64,000 bases of DNA from Antedon mediterranea (Eukaryota; Echinodermata; Crinoidea; Comatulida; Antedonidae). A program made the position numbers and the translations under genes. The notes beneath the pieces were generated by a model. That model was not told where the DNA came from, made no database searches, and was given only the letters and a program-made list of their open reading frames with translations. Shown piece after piece: positions 44,801 to 49,053 of the stretch (position 1 is its first letter; the number at the start of each line of letters is the position of its first letter). The DNA lies in contig NC_092680.1 of NCBI RefSeq assembly GCF_964355755.1, forward strand, positions 17,835,001-17,899,000. The letters are read 5' to 3'.

Positions 44801-47095
44801 ATGTGACAAACAAAAAGTTTTGTTTAATTAAAAGAGATAATAATCACCCTTAAGTGATCAAGGTAATTTAAGAATTTAGTAAAATATTCATTTTGCGTTA
44901 ATAAAAACATAATATTTAGTGGTTAAATTGTAGGTGTTAAAGAGTTTGAAGTCTATAGTATTGCACAGTATATACAGACTTCTAGGAGGTTGACTATGAG
45001 ATTTAGTGAAAATTAGTGTATGTGTACACTAGGATACTACAATGGAATTGACCAAGGACTTGTGGCAGAAATTAGCCTTAAATTAGGGGACACTAGAGCA
45101 TGGGATTATATACAGTAATTACTTTTTGTACTACTGTACCTAATATTTGATTCTGAATAAAGTTTATTTTAGATGAACATATTATTCCTGTTATGCAATA
45201 TTTAATACTTTAAGGAATAGAGGAATATTATATCATCTTCATGTTTCACTTGATTTCTTAATCGTGCATCTTATGATGCATCACCTTCACAGTAGTCATA
45301 TAATTATTACTAACAAACCTTGAATTAATAAAACTTAGATCAAACGTCATTAGCATTGAATGGATCAACACTGGTAAATTGATCGTTACGATAAAACCTT
45401 GTTTGATAATGCAACAAAAAGCAATTAAAGGTAGAGTCAAAGAAAATTATAGAAATATTATATTATGTAAACCTAATATTATTACATAATATAATCTATG
45501 AATAGAACAATTTCATACCAGTGGTTATCAACACAAAAAATGAATTTTTTAAATTTTGATACAAAAAAAAACCAAAAAAGGTAGAGATACTGTACTGTAC
45601 AAGGACAATTTATGGTCATTTTATAATTTGTAAAATCATATCATATATTATATTTTATTTGAATAGAACACTTTCTTATCAGTGGCATTCAACCAGGTGG
45701 GTGATATATCCATGAATAAATGATTTTGTTTAAAGTGTAATAATTGGTATGTAATAATGAATAAATTGTTTAAACAAAAATAAAACATGAAAAATTGGAC
45801 ATATTAGATTTTCTAAATTAACCCACATACTAAATATTATAGAGTATAATTTTTTTTTAATAATTTATTTAAAGATGTGTAGAAAATGGGTTTAAATTAC
45901 ATAAAATAGAATATGAAGATTTATATTAGTAATTGTAGCCTACTGTGTACTACAAAAATAAAATAAATATTGATGAATTTCACAGGAATATAACAATTTA
46001 TTTTGAAACCTAATATACTGTAACTACCAACTGTAAAAAACTGTAATAATATATAATTTACACCGTCTAAATACAACTGGGAAACAAATATTTGCAAATA
46101 CATTTTTTTTATCAGAAACAGAAAGGAAATATTCTGAGATCAATACTACATTTAAATATTTAAATAATAATACTAATTGTATTCTACAGTGTAATTTACA
46201 ATAATTTTTTTTTTAGTTAAAGAAACTTTTATGGTACAGCAACAACTTGATGTACGCTTGCGCCGCAACGAAGATAAAATTGATAATCTCTATATACTAT
46301 TAGTATATTTATGATAGAAACAGAGAAATGCTAAATATTATAGTATAATATTCAATTTTAAATAATGTTATTAGGCATTATTAAAGATGTATTGTCCCTT
46401 TGACTAATTCCAAAAAAATAAAAAATAAAAGATTTTGAAAAAAGGTGGGTCATTTTGAAGTATCATAATAGTTATTAACTATCACCAAAAATTTTTCGGG
46501 AAAAAAAAAAATTAACTGAAATACATACGTTTTTTTGTTACAAAAATAACTTTGACTTCCAGTCAAAGTTTTCAATCAAAACATATCCCATAATGAAACG
46601 CGCTTGTTTGGCTACTCTGTATGCATAATCATAAAACTTCCTCATGATCTGTGTGAAAATACCTTCTTAACCGTGACGAGTTGTAAACAATCCTAATTTA
46701 GCATATGCATAATGCGTACTCATGGTTTGAAATCTTTGTTTACTTTCGCTCGTGACGATTTTCCAGATGAAATGTAATCAAACTAATTTACCTGTTAATT
46801 ACGTAAACTTGTTGTTTTTGGCTCGAATTTTCGACTTAAAGTGAAAAACTTTAATATTACTTTGATATGGCCACTTTAAATTTAGAATATTTTGACCTTC
46901 ATTTTTTTGTGTTTCAAGGGACAATACATCTTTAAGCAATGCATAATAACAATAAGACAATATAATCCATACAGTTATCACTTAAACCAAATATGTAAAC
47001 CTAGTTACGATATTTAATAAATATGAATAATTCTAAAAAAGCTAATAAAAAGATCAAACTAATACCTGTGAAGGTAAAGAAAATCGTCTTGGCAT
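2724..47095 (-). CDS. MCTP: MCTP-like gene, overall exon model (3' end outside window)
   Basis: The minus strand carries successive exons with AG/GT borders and matching phases that encode a multiple C2 domain and transmembrane region protein. The family is ER-anchored by two C-terminal membrane segments and has three Ca2+/phospholipid-binding C2 domains; it is linked to membrane contact sites and synaptic vesicle release. Visible in order: a first exon, an acidic N-terminal region, C2A, a variable linker, C2B, C2C, the reticulon-like juxtamembrane region, TM1 and an acidic inter-TM loop. The core without linker cassettes is about 670 codons. TM2 and the tail (about 100 residues in relatives) were not found between 1 and 2723 and should lie to the left. 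Ca2+-site aspartates are present in C2A and C2B. Family identity is very secure from the C2 motifs ([32 protein letters not shown]). Isoform structure is inferred from splice phase only. Confidence 0.93.
2775..5035. other. MCTP intron
   Basis: It holds the SINE fragment at 3947-4045 and an unexplained GC-richer island at about 3115-3240. Nothing else recognised. Confidence 0.6.
3947..4045 (+). mobile_element. tRNA-derived SINE fragment
   Basis: A box-like TAGCTTGGTGGTTAACATG and B box-like GGTTCCATCC are spaced as in a tRNA promoter, followed by non-tRNA sequence. Confidence 0.6.
5036..5161 (-). CDS. MCTP: MCTP exon: first transmembrane segment
   Basis: This 42-codon phase 0/0 exon encodes the membrane hairpin start: a hydrophobic run beginning [20 protein letters not shown] and continuing IFFWKYLI, then [14 protein letters not shown]. 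The [10 protein letters not shown] core is typical of MCTP TM1. Acceptor is ttattag, donor gtaagt. Confidence 0.93.
5349..5535. mobile_element. hAT-type MITE, related degraded copy
   Basis: It shares CAGTGACGTAA, CCCCTGGTTTAGC, CCAATGCTG and TTAGCCAGTGAGCACTCATA with the copy at 20394, but the right end is decayed. Confidence 0.75.
5591..5710 (-). CDS. MCTP: MCTP exon: pre-TM juxtamembrane region
   Basis: This 40-codon phase 0/0 exon begins [13 protein letters not shown] and ends [14 protein letters not shown]. It corresponds to the conserved MCTP segment between C2C and TM1 (N-R-V-x-R/K, F-x-W-E-S-x-x-R-S). Acceptor is ttttacag, donor gtaaga. Confidence 0.92.
6175..6249 (-). CDS. MCTP: MCTP exon: post-C2C segment
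   Basis: This 25-codon phase 0/0 exon encodes [20 protein letters not shown] and then KFKIS. It matches the conserved MCTP stretch with RT-x-x-PRE that follows C2C. Acceptor is tttttag, donor gtgagt. Confidence 0.9.
6594..6695 (-). CDS. MCTP: MCTP exon: end of C2C
   Basis: This 34-codon phase 0/0 exon supplies the last beta strands of C2[21 protein letters not shown], then [14 protein letters not shown]. 'W/FY-x-L-K-D-K-x-L' and 'G-x-I/L-x-L-E-x' are typical of MCTP C2C. Acceptor is attttag, donor gtacgt. Confidence 0.92.
7148..7250 (-). CDS. MCTP: MCTP exon: C2C, second half
   Basis: This 103-nt exon (enters with one base to complete a Phe codon, leaves in phase 0) encodes [20 protein letters not shown] and [14 protein letters not shown]. 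It contains Ca2+-loop 3 ([13 protein letters not shown]); the last usual acidic loop position is less canonical here than in C2A and C2B. Acceptor is ccttttag, donor gtaagc. Confidence 0.93.
7311..7466. mobile_element. SINE body fragment (Leu/Ser-type family)
   Basis: It shares ACCTCTTCAGTC, AGAGGGCCCAGT, GGCTGTG and GATGTACTAGGTTCTTTAAA with the copies at 35898 and 39205 but lacks the tRNA-like end. Confidence 0.7.
7988..8090 (-). CDS. MCTP: MCTP exon: C2C, central part
   Basis: This 103-nt exon (split codons at both ends) encodes [44 protein letters not shown] and YKTLNP-W are signature sequences of MCTP C2C. Acceptor is gttttcag, donor gtgagt. Confidence 0.95.
8831..8869 (-). CDS. MCTP: MCTP small exon: C2C loop 1
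   Basis: This 39-nt exon encodes [14 protein letters not shown] with split codons at both ends. VIRAQNL-AAD-GGKSDPF is the standard MCTP C2C start, continued exactly by the exon at 7988-8090. A tandem repeat (8889-9290) starts 20 nt upstream of its acceptor. Confidence 0.93.
8889..9290. repeat. Three tandem copies of a 134-136 bp unit
   Basis: Units start AATTATGCATAAAACG or AATTATGCACAAAACG at 8889, 9025 and 9159 and end AAGAAAGATGGCTTCAA. They are highly similar. The array begins 20 nt from the acceptor of the 8831-8869 exon. Confidence 0.93.
9338..9415. mobile_element. MITE family 1, one-sided copy
   Basis: The left TIR GCTCTGTCTACACTATC and inner sequence GACATGATGATGTCATATCA are present; the right TIR is missing. 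Confidence 0.75.
9730..9784 (-). CDS. MCTP: MCTP exon: C2C first strand
   Basis: This 55-nt exon encodes [18 protein letters not shown] plus the first base of a Val codon. [20 protein letters not shown] matches the conserved entry into C2C. Acceptor is ttcacag, donor gtaagt. Confidence 0.93.
9925..10075. mobile_element. MITE family 1, complete copy with TTAA flanks
   Basis: TTAA at 9921-9924 and 10076-10079 flank the TIRs; the left TIR has a small change (TTCTGTCTACACTATCA). Confidence 0.9.
10677..10863 (-). CDS. MCTP: MCTP exon: end of C2B and C2B-C2C linker
   Basis: This 187-nt exon begins with one base completing an Arg codon, then [12 protein letters not shown], and contains [20 protein letters not shown] and [20 protein letters not shown]. 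'ISGTSG-E-VSDL' is a distinctive MCTP motif between C2B and C2C. Acceptor is atcctag, donor gtgagt, phase 0 out. Confidence 0.94.
11356..11486 (-). CDS. MCTP: MCTP exon: C2B, second half
   Basis: This 131-nt exon encodes [20 protein letters not shown], ...[18 protein letters not shown] and two bases of Arg. It has the C2 NP-W strand and Ca2+ loop 3 ([10 protein letters not shown]) with all expected Asp residues. Open frame beyond 11356 is intronic: the donor GGAAG|gtactt restores the frame into the 10863 exon. Confidence 0.95.
11628..12945. repeat. 1.3 kb polypurine/polypyrimidine minisatellite in MCTP intron
   Basis: The plus strand is almost entirely A and G, built from units such as GAGGAGGAAAGGAAGAGAGG and GAGGAGGAAATGGAAAGA in higher-order arrangements. 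The MCTP transcript carries the C/U-rich strand. It starts about 16 nt inside the intron after the C2B donor (12961). Long frames on both strands here are low-complexity artefacts. Confidence 0.97.
12961..13137 (-). CDS. MCTP: MCTP exon: C2B, first half
   Basis: This 59-codon phase 0/0 exon starts [10 protein letters not shown] and continues [41 protein letters not shown]. Loop 1 aspartates ([10 protein letters not shown]) are intact. Acceptor is ttttctag, donor gtaaat. The long pyrimidine-rich strand of the adjacent repeat begins about 16 nt inside the downstream intron. Confidence 0.96.
13592..13663 (-). CDS. MCTP: Candidate internal first exon for a short MCTP isoform
   Basis: An ATG at 13663-13661 opens 24 codons ([24 protein letters not shown]) ending exactly at a gtaagt donor in phase 0, the phase required by the C2B exon 450 bp downstream. 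No acceptor-like tract directly precedes the ATG. I infer an internal promoter giving a protein that starts just before C2B and lacks C2A. Short MCTP isoforms are known in other animals. No transcript evidence is available here. Confidence 0.6.
14216..14527. mobile_element. MITE family 2, copy 1
   Basis: TIRs TTAAAGATGTATTGTCCC and GGGACAATATATCTTTAA bound 312 bp; TTAA or TA duplication possible at the ends. Confidence 0.85.
14698..14724 (-). CDS. MCTP: Candidate 27-nt cassette microexon (linker)
   Basis: This microexon encodes ASEQRRDSK between acceptor ttattacag and donor gtaata. Its length is a multiple of three with phase 0/0, and its charged composition fits the C2A-C2B linker. It could be spliced in or out without frame change. 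Confidence 0.6.
14971..15135. mobile_element. MITE family 1, complete copy
   Basis: TIRs GCTCTGTCTACACTATCAA and TTTGATAGTGTAGACAGAGC; TTAA follows the right end, TAAA the left. Inner units are repeated. Confidence 0.92.
15914..15940 (-). CDS. MCTP: Candidate 27-nt cassette microexon (linker)
   Basis: This microexon encodes SSIHRSLDE between a pyrimidine-rich acceptor (tgctcccaaccag) and a strong donor (gtaagc), phase 0/0, the same length as the microexon at 14698. It is supported only by splice sites, phase and position. Confidence 0.5.
18701..18835 (-). CDS. MCTP: Candidate cassette exon, basic/serine-rich linker
   Basis: This 45-codon exon encodes [20 protein letters not shown] followed by an acidic, hydroxyl-rich stretch ending in ATKLH. 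Acceptor is gctttag; the donor gtgggt is weaker than the others in this gene. Phase 0/0 and the Lys/Ser-rich composition fit the C2A-C2B linker. Confidence 0.55.
18985..19175. repeat. Compound minisatellite (CCTCAGGTATAATCCCACC-like)
   Basis: Alternating units TATCCTCAGGTCTAATCCCA and CTTCAGGTCTAATCCCACCC form an array in the linker intron about 150 bp upstream (minus strand sense) of the 18701-18835 cassette exon. Confidence 0.9.
20394..20551. mobile_element. hAT-type MITE, 158 bp
   Basis: A perfect 8-bp duplication AATGTATA (20386-20393, 20552-20559) flanks TIRs CAGTGGCGTA and TATGCCACTG. It lies beside the 20609-20905 cassette exon. Related to 5349-5535. Confidence 0.9.
20609..20905 (-). 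CDS. MCTP: Candidate 99-codon cassette exon with internal 8-residue repeats
   Basis: Acceptor ttatttctag and donor gtaggt bracket 297 nt, phase 0/0 and fully open. The protein starts [20 protein letters not shown]. It then has about four copies of an 8-residue unit ([32 protein letters not shown]) and ends in a basic stretch with [17 protein letters not shown] do not recognise the sequence outside this gene. It is probably a disordered, optionally spliced linker. A hAT-type MITE lies 58 bp from its donor. Confidence 0.6.
21980..22195 (+). mobile_element. Probable LINE 3' UTR fragment
   Basis: A GGCGCCTTGAAG...CTTGTAAGGCGCC hairpin is followed by TGTGTAATATACTAAATAAA and an A-rich tail, the usual form of a CR1/L2-like 3' end. 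No coding part seen. Confidence 0.4.
22437..22592. repeat. Dispersed repeat fragment
   Basis: TATATAGTGCTTTTAACAAG and GTGCCAAAGTGCTTAGAAG resemble the 3' body of animal tRNA-SINEs with a 'tatagcgctttt' core. No head seen. Confidence 0.35.
23868..24192 (-). mobile_element. Full tRNA-derived SINE with (ATT)n tail
   Basis: On the minus strand: A box-like TGGCGCTGTGTGTTGGACG, perfect B box GGTTCGAATCC, body GTATCCTTAGGCAAGATACT, then TATATGCGCTATATAAGAAT and a (TTA)n tail. Confidence 0.85.
24707..24838 (-). CDS. MCTP: Candidate cassette exon, basic/histidine-rich linker
   Basis: This 44-codon phase 0/0 exon begins [20 protein letters not shown] and continues with an acidic, Ser/Gly-rich end ([17 protein letters not shown]). 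Acceptor is ctctgtag, donor gtaggt. Relatives have a basic, serine-rich segment at this place between C2A and C2B. Confidence 0.7.
25512..25620 (-). CDS. MCTP: MCTP exon: end of C2A
   Basis: This 109-nt exon begins with one base completing Ala and encodes [36 protein letters not shown]. The last C2A strand ([12 protein letters not shown]) matches the MCTP pattern L-G-x-I-x-L-x-x-x-L-x-P-K. Acceptor is tatatag, donor gtacat, phase 0 out. Confidence 0.92.
25708..25859. mobile_element. MITE family 1, complete copy
   Basis: TIR GCTCTATCTACACTGTCA on the left, intact right TIR and TTAA on the right; inner unit twice. Confidence 0.9.
26168..26393 (-). CDS. MCTP: MCTP exon: C2A main part
   Basis: This 226-nt exon (split Gly codon in, two bases of Ala out) encodes [33 protein letters not shown] and loop 3 [19 protein letters not shown]. 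All five usual Ca2+-ligand Asp positions of C2A are present when joined with the preceding exon. Acceptor is ttgatag, donor gtaagt. Confidence 0.96.
28331..28694. mobile_element. PIF/Harbinger-like MITE
   Basis: TIRs GGGCCTGTTCAGACCTACGG and (inverted) GGGTATGTTCAGATCTATGG, continued by AGTTATG, flank 364 bp. TAA is present at both outer edges. The GGG-CTGTTCA start and 3-bp TAA duplication suggest PIF/Harbinger. The interior is GC-richer than the surrounding intron. Confidence 0.8.
29015..29178. mobile_element. MITE family 1, decayed copy with expanded inner repeat
   Basis: Four near-perfect copies of AAATAAGGTAGTGGTATACCC, then the usual GTCCATATATGGGCACATCA and a decayed right TIR (TTTTATAGTGTAAGG). 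The left TIR is lost. Confidence 0.8.
30770..31088 (-). CDS. MCTP: MCTP exon: acidic N-terminal region and start of C2A
   Basis: This 319-nt common second exon begins [20 protein letters not shown] and has a low-complexity Glu/Gln/Ser-rich region. It ends with the first C2A strand and loop 1: [21 protein letters not shown]. Acceptor is cttttag in phase 0; donor gtaagt leaves one base of Gly. All candidate distal first exons end in phase 0 and can join here. Confidence 0.92.
32986..34035. repeat. 15-bp minisatellite (AAGTCGTTCGTCCTC-like)
   Basis: About 1 kb of degenerate 15-bp units (AAGTCGTTCGTCCTC, AAGTCATTCATCATT, AAGTTGTTCATCATC) lies in the large MCTP first intron. Because 15 is a multiple of three and the unit lacks stops in several frames, it makes open frames with 5-residue repeats (SFVLK on plus, NDLRT on minus). 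Confidence 0.95.
34140..35045. mobile_element. Foldback element with about 260-bp arms
   Basis: The left arm (about 34140-34405) and right arm (about 34790-35045) are inverted copies: ATGTAATTAAAACTTAATAT, TGGGTGCCCATGTGATTTTT, and further in GAATTAGAAAATAATATGTA. The spacer is about 390 bp. An 82-codon plus-strand frame (34260-34508) spans part of the left arm and spacer and has no recognised family. Confidence 0.82.
35073..35107. other. Near-perfect short palindrome
   Basis: AGGTGATCATTT and AAAATGATCACCT flank a 5-nt loop. It is probably the end of a dispersed element covering the GC-richer 35070-35640 stretch. No other support. Confidence 0.5.
35898..36213 (-). mobile_element. SINE copy (Leu/Ser-type family)
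   Basis: Same body as the 39205 copy. It contains an internal (AAT)n stretch near 36000. The tRNA-like head is at the right end on the minus strand, degraded. Confidence 0.7.
37685..38285. repeat. Tandem duplication of about 186 bp, one copy interrupted
   Basis: Sequence TTGACCTTGGTTTTTCCACA onward occurs at 37691 and again at 38113. The first copy is split by a 236-bp LINE end at 37785-38020; removing it gives two near-identical 186-bp units. Confidence 0.88.
37785..38020 (+). mobile_element. LINE 3' end, heavily 5'-truncated
   Basis: It begins with about 25 codons resembling a CR1-like ORF2 C-terminus ([24 protein letters not shown], stop), then a 3' UTR and AATA(TTA)n tail. It interrupts one unit of a tandem duplication. 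Confidence 0.7.
39205..39470 (-). mobile_element. SINE with tRNA-Leu/Ser-like head
   Basis: On the minus strand the head reads GTGGCCGAGCGGTTAAGACA, an A box like that of type II tRNAs. The B box is degenerate. The body is shared with 7311 and 35898. Confidence 0.75.
39747..39830 (-). CDS. MCTP: Candidate MCTP first exon A
   Basis: ATG at 39830-39828 opens 28 codons, starting [20 protein letters not shown] and ending FLDFIL, then a gtaggt donor in phase 0. It is acidic with a hydrophobic end. Joining to the exon at 31088 gives an open frame. The alternative is a chance ORF next to a GT, but strong codon-like composition and perfect phase support it. Confidence 0.65.
40200..40333 (+). mobile_element. 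LINE 3' UTR fragment with (AAT)n tail
   Basis: GC-richer sequence with AGTTCAGG/CCTGAACT-like paired segments (GGGAGTACGGAACCTGAACT and GGTTCCTGCCTACTCCC) ends in GGCAATAAATAATAATAATA. This layout is typical of CR1/L2-like 3' ends. Confidence 0.5.
42055..42111 (-). CDS. MCTP: Candidate MCTP first exon B
   Basis: ATG at 42111-42109 opens 19 codons ([19 protein letters not shown]) to a gtaagt donor in phase 0. Like exon A it has an acidic stretch followed by an F/I/L-rich end, hinting at homologous alternative N-termini. Supported by donor and phase only. Confidence 0.5.
43022..43175 (+). mobile_element. tRNA-derived SINE, 3'-truncated
   Basis: It carries the head and body of the same family as 23868-24192: TGGCACAGTGTGTTACTG, GGTTCGAATCC, TATCCTTAGGCAAGACACTT. 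It ends after GTGTATAAATGGGTACC. The 64-codon frame across it is a chance frame. Confidence 0.85.
43176..46380. other. AT-rich intronic stretch, nothing recognised
   Basis: Mostly low-complexity AT sequence. A segment near 43826-43860 (TACCATTTGTGGAGAGGGGT, GTTCAATGAA) resembles two segments near 61238 and 61421, so a further dispersed repeat may be present. Confidence 0.4.
46381..46936. mobile_element. MITE family 2, copy 2
   Basis: TIRs TTAAAGATGTATTGTCCC and GGGACAATACATCTTTAA, as in the copy at 14216, with a longer unrelated-looking middle. Confidence 0.85.
47066..47095 (-). CDS. MCTP: Candidate MCTP first exon C (most distal)
   Basis: ATG at 47095-47093 opens ten codons ([10 protein letters not shown]) ending at a gtatta donor in phase 0. 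It is short and basic, unlike exons A and B. A TTAA-type MITE begins about 320 bp upstream. Confidence 0.45.
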
Positions 47096-47414
47096 TGTAG
47101 TGAGCAATGATGTTGATGTCGCTGCTCTATCCTACCTGACTGCACAACTAATTACTAATACTACCTACTTCTATTGACACAATGCCTCACACGGTATCGA
47201 CTCTCAGATGTCGCTCACTCAACCAAGGATTAACGGGAAAAAATATATTCATTAAAAAAATAAATTTACAATGCTGGAAGGTTGTAGAGTAGATGATGGC
47301 GGATGTATTGAGCGTACAATATATTCAGTAATATTACCGCAGGTAAGGTGACAAAATGGCACGTGGGTCTCAATGTTATCTATAATTTGTTTGATGTTTA
47401 GTAATATAGAGTAA

Positions 47415-47583
47415 AACTCTGTCTACACTATCAAACTTAATGTGACAACAAAATGATATATGGACATGATGATGTCATATCACTAGCATATTTCGGTATA
47501 TTATACCATATTTGGGCATATCACTACCATATTTGAACACATCAAACTTTTTTGTCAAACTAGTTTGATAGTGTAGATAGAGC
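47415..47583. mobile_element. MITE family 1, copy upstream of first exon C
   Basis: Both TIRs are present (ACTCTGTCTACACTATCAAA; TTTGATAGTGTAGATAGAGC), with TTAA at the right. It lies about 320 bp upstream of the most distal candidate MCTP start. Confidence 0.9.
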
Positions 47584-47682
47584 TTAATAATGAGTTTTAA
47601 TCTTTCTTTAATTGAGAATAAGTGTTTAATATATACTTAAGTTTAGAGTTTACGATTTTTCTTTTTCTGTTTATAAGTTAAT

Positions 47683-47937
47683 ATGGATGATATTTCCAAA
47701 ATAAAAAGAAATTTTAAAAAAAAAGTTAAAAAGTCAAATGGAGTTGATTGGGCAATGGAGTACAATTTAATATTTGTTTGTCAACATACAAAATACCCTG
47801 ATAAAGAAAGGCTAATTGGTCAGCTGGACTGGTCAGCTGGACACATCAGGAATTACGATCATCTCGTTTGTCCAGGTAGAACAAATTTGCTCAATAATGA
47901 TTTGGAAGCAACCTACTGGAGTTATAATTATAATTAA
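47683..47937 (+). CDS. Small unidentified ORF, 84 codons
   Basis: An ATG-initiated frame begins MDDISKIKRNFKKKVKKSNG and ends with an aromatic/Asn-rich tail before TAA. The composition (Lys-rich start, mixed globular-like middle with WAMEYNLIFVCQHT) looks more protein-like than most chance frames here. I recognise no family and see no clear splice sites. It may be a gene fragment or retrocopy. Low confidence. Confidence 0.25.
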   Translation: MDDISKIKRNFKKKVKKSNGVDWAMEYNLIFVCQHTKYPDKERLIGQLDWSAGHIRNYDHLVCPGRTNLLNNDLEATYWSYNYN

Positions 47938-47953
47938 TAATGTGTTTGATATT

Positions 47954-48158
47954 TTAAATTACAATTAGCAGACAGATGTAGTTATATTTTTCAATAAGAA
48001 GGCCTCTTCTTATCAGCTGCAGTATGCAGTCACCAGTATGGTTGGTAAAGGTTTCAACCACCACTTTCTCACAGGCCTTTAAAAACCCAGTGGCTTGAAC
48101 AGTGGTTGTTGCCTTTTCTTGCAAAAACTGTACCACTTTATTTTTTGTGGCTACAACA
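47954..48158 (-). pseudogene. Possible exon or coding relic, unidentified
   Basis: The minus strand reads open from an AG acceptor-like site near 48158 for about 67 codons to TAA, including KVVQFLQEKATTTVQATGFL, KACEKVVVETFTNHTG. The helix-like amphipathic composition suggests real coding ancestry. No family recognised and no start codon upstream of the acceptor-like site. Confidence 0.25.
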
Positions 48159-48609
48159 CTGAGTTAGAACCCTTGAAATTGATTTATTTATGTTGGTATT
48201 AGCTACAATTGCATGCCTTAATTAACCAAATAAACATATCATTTGAACTAATTTGTTGAAAATGTTAAGCTATGTACAAGTAATGCTTGATGCTGTAGTT
48301 AAAAATTCCATTTATTCTTATGAAAATATAATAGAGGGCCTTAGATAGAATTATTTAGAATTTGGACAAATTAATTTATAAATTTTGAAATAGAGGGAGC
48401 TCTGATCATTTAATGTACGTCCCAAAATCAAATAGAGGGCAGCATACAATAATTTTAGAAATTCAAAAGTGGATTGATGAATAGAATAAAGTTTAGAGAA
48501 TCAATAACATTCTAATGTATGTTATTGATTAGAAAATACAAAACTAAAATAATATTTGTTAAATTCTTAATTTCATCTTTTCATAACACGTCTGAAGGGT
48601 GGTCGATTA

Positions 48610-48856
48610 TGTGATGTTATGTCTTTGTTTGTACACAACAATATAATATATAAATGAACGAAGACGTTAGTTTGGTTTGGTAGATGTTTATTGTAGTTCA
48701 GCAATATAGCAAGTGGTTATGAAACATTAGTTATCATTACTAATACCTCTGGTATGTGGTTGTCATGGCTATGAGGATAGCTAACCTAGATACCAGTAAG
48801 GTGTGTGGACCTGTTGAACCTGTAAGTTCAGTCACTTGTAATGTAATATCATTACA
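48610..48856 (-). repeat. 3' LTR of the gypsy element (intact, 247 bp)
   Basis: On the element strand it runs TGTAATG...ATCACA and has the usual TG/CA ends. GATTA flanks it on the outer side and a polypurine tract on the inner side. It serves as reference for reconstructing the split 5' LTR. Confidence 0.92.
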
Positions 48857-48874
48857 TCTTCCCTCTTTTGAAAG
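48857..48874 (-). promoter_or_regulatory. Polypurine tract of the gypsy element
   Basis: On the element strand CTTTCAAAAGAGGGAAGA abuts the TGTAATG start of the 3' LTR, the expected place for plus-strand DNA priming. Confidence 0.85.
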
Positions 48875-49053
48875 TTAAAATATTTTTCTTAGTATTCTTT
48901 TAAATCCGTTATTTATGTATCCATAGTTCATGCATAAGATTTCAAGAGTATTATACTTAGATTTTTTTTTAAAATATTTTTATCTTGTTATTTAAATTTA
49001 TTTATGTACATGCTAGCATTATTCATAAGTCGTTGCATAATTATCTATATACA

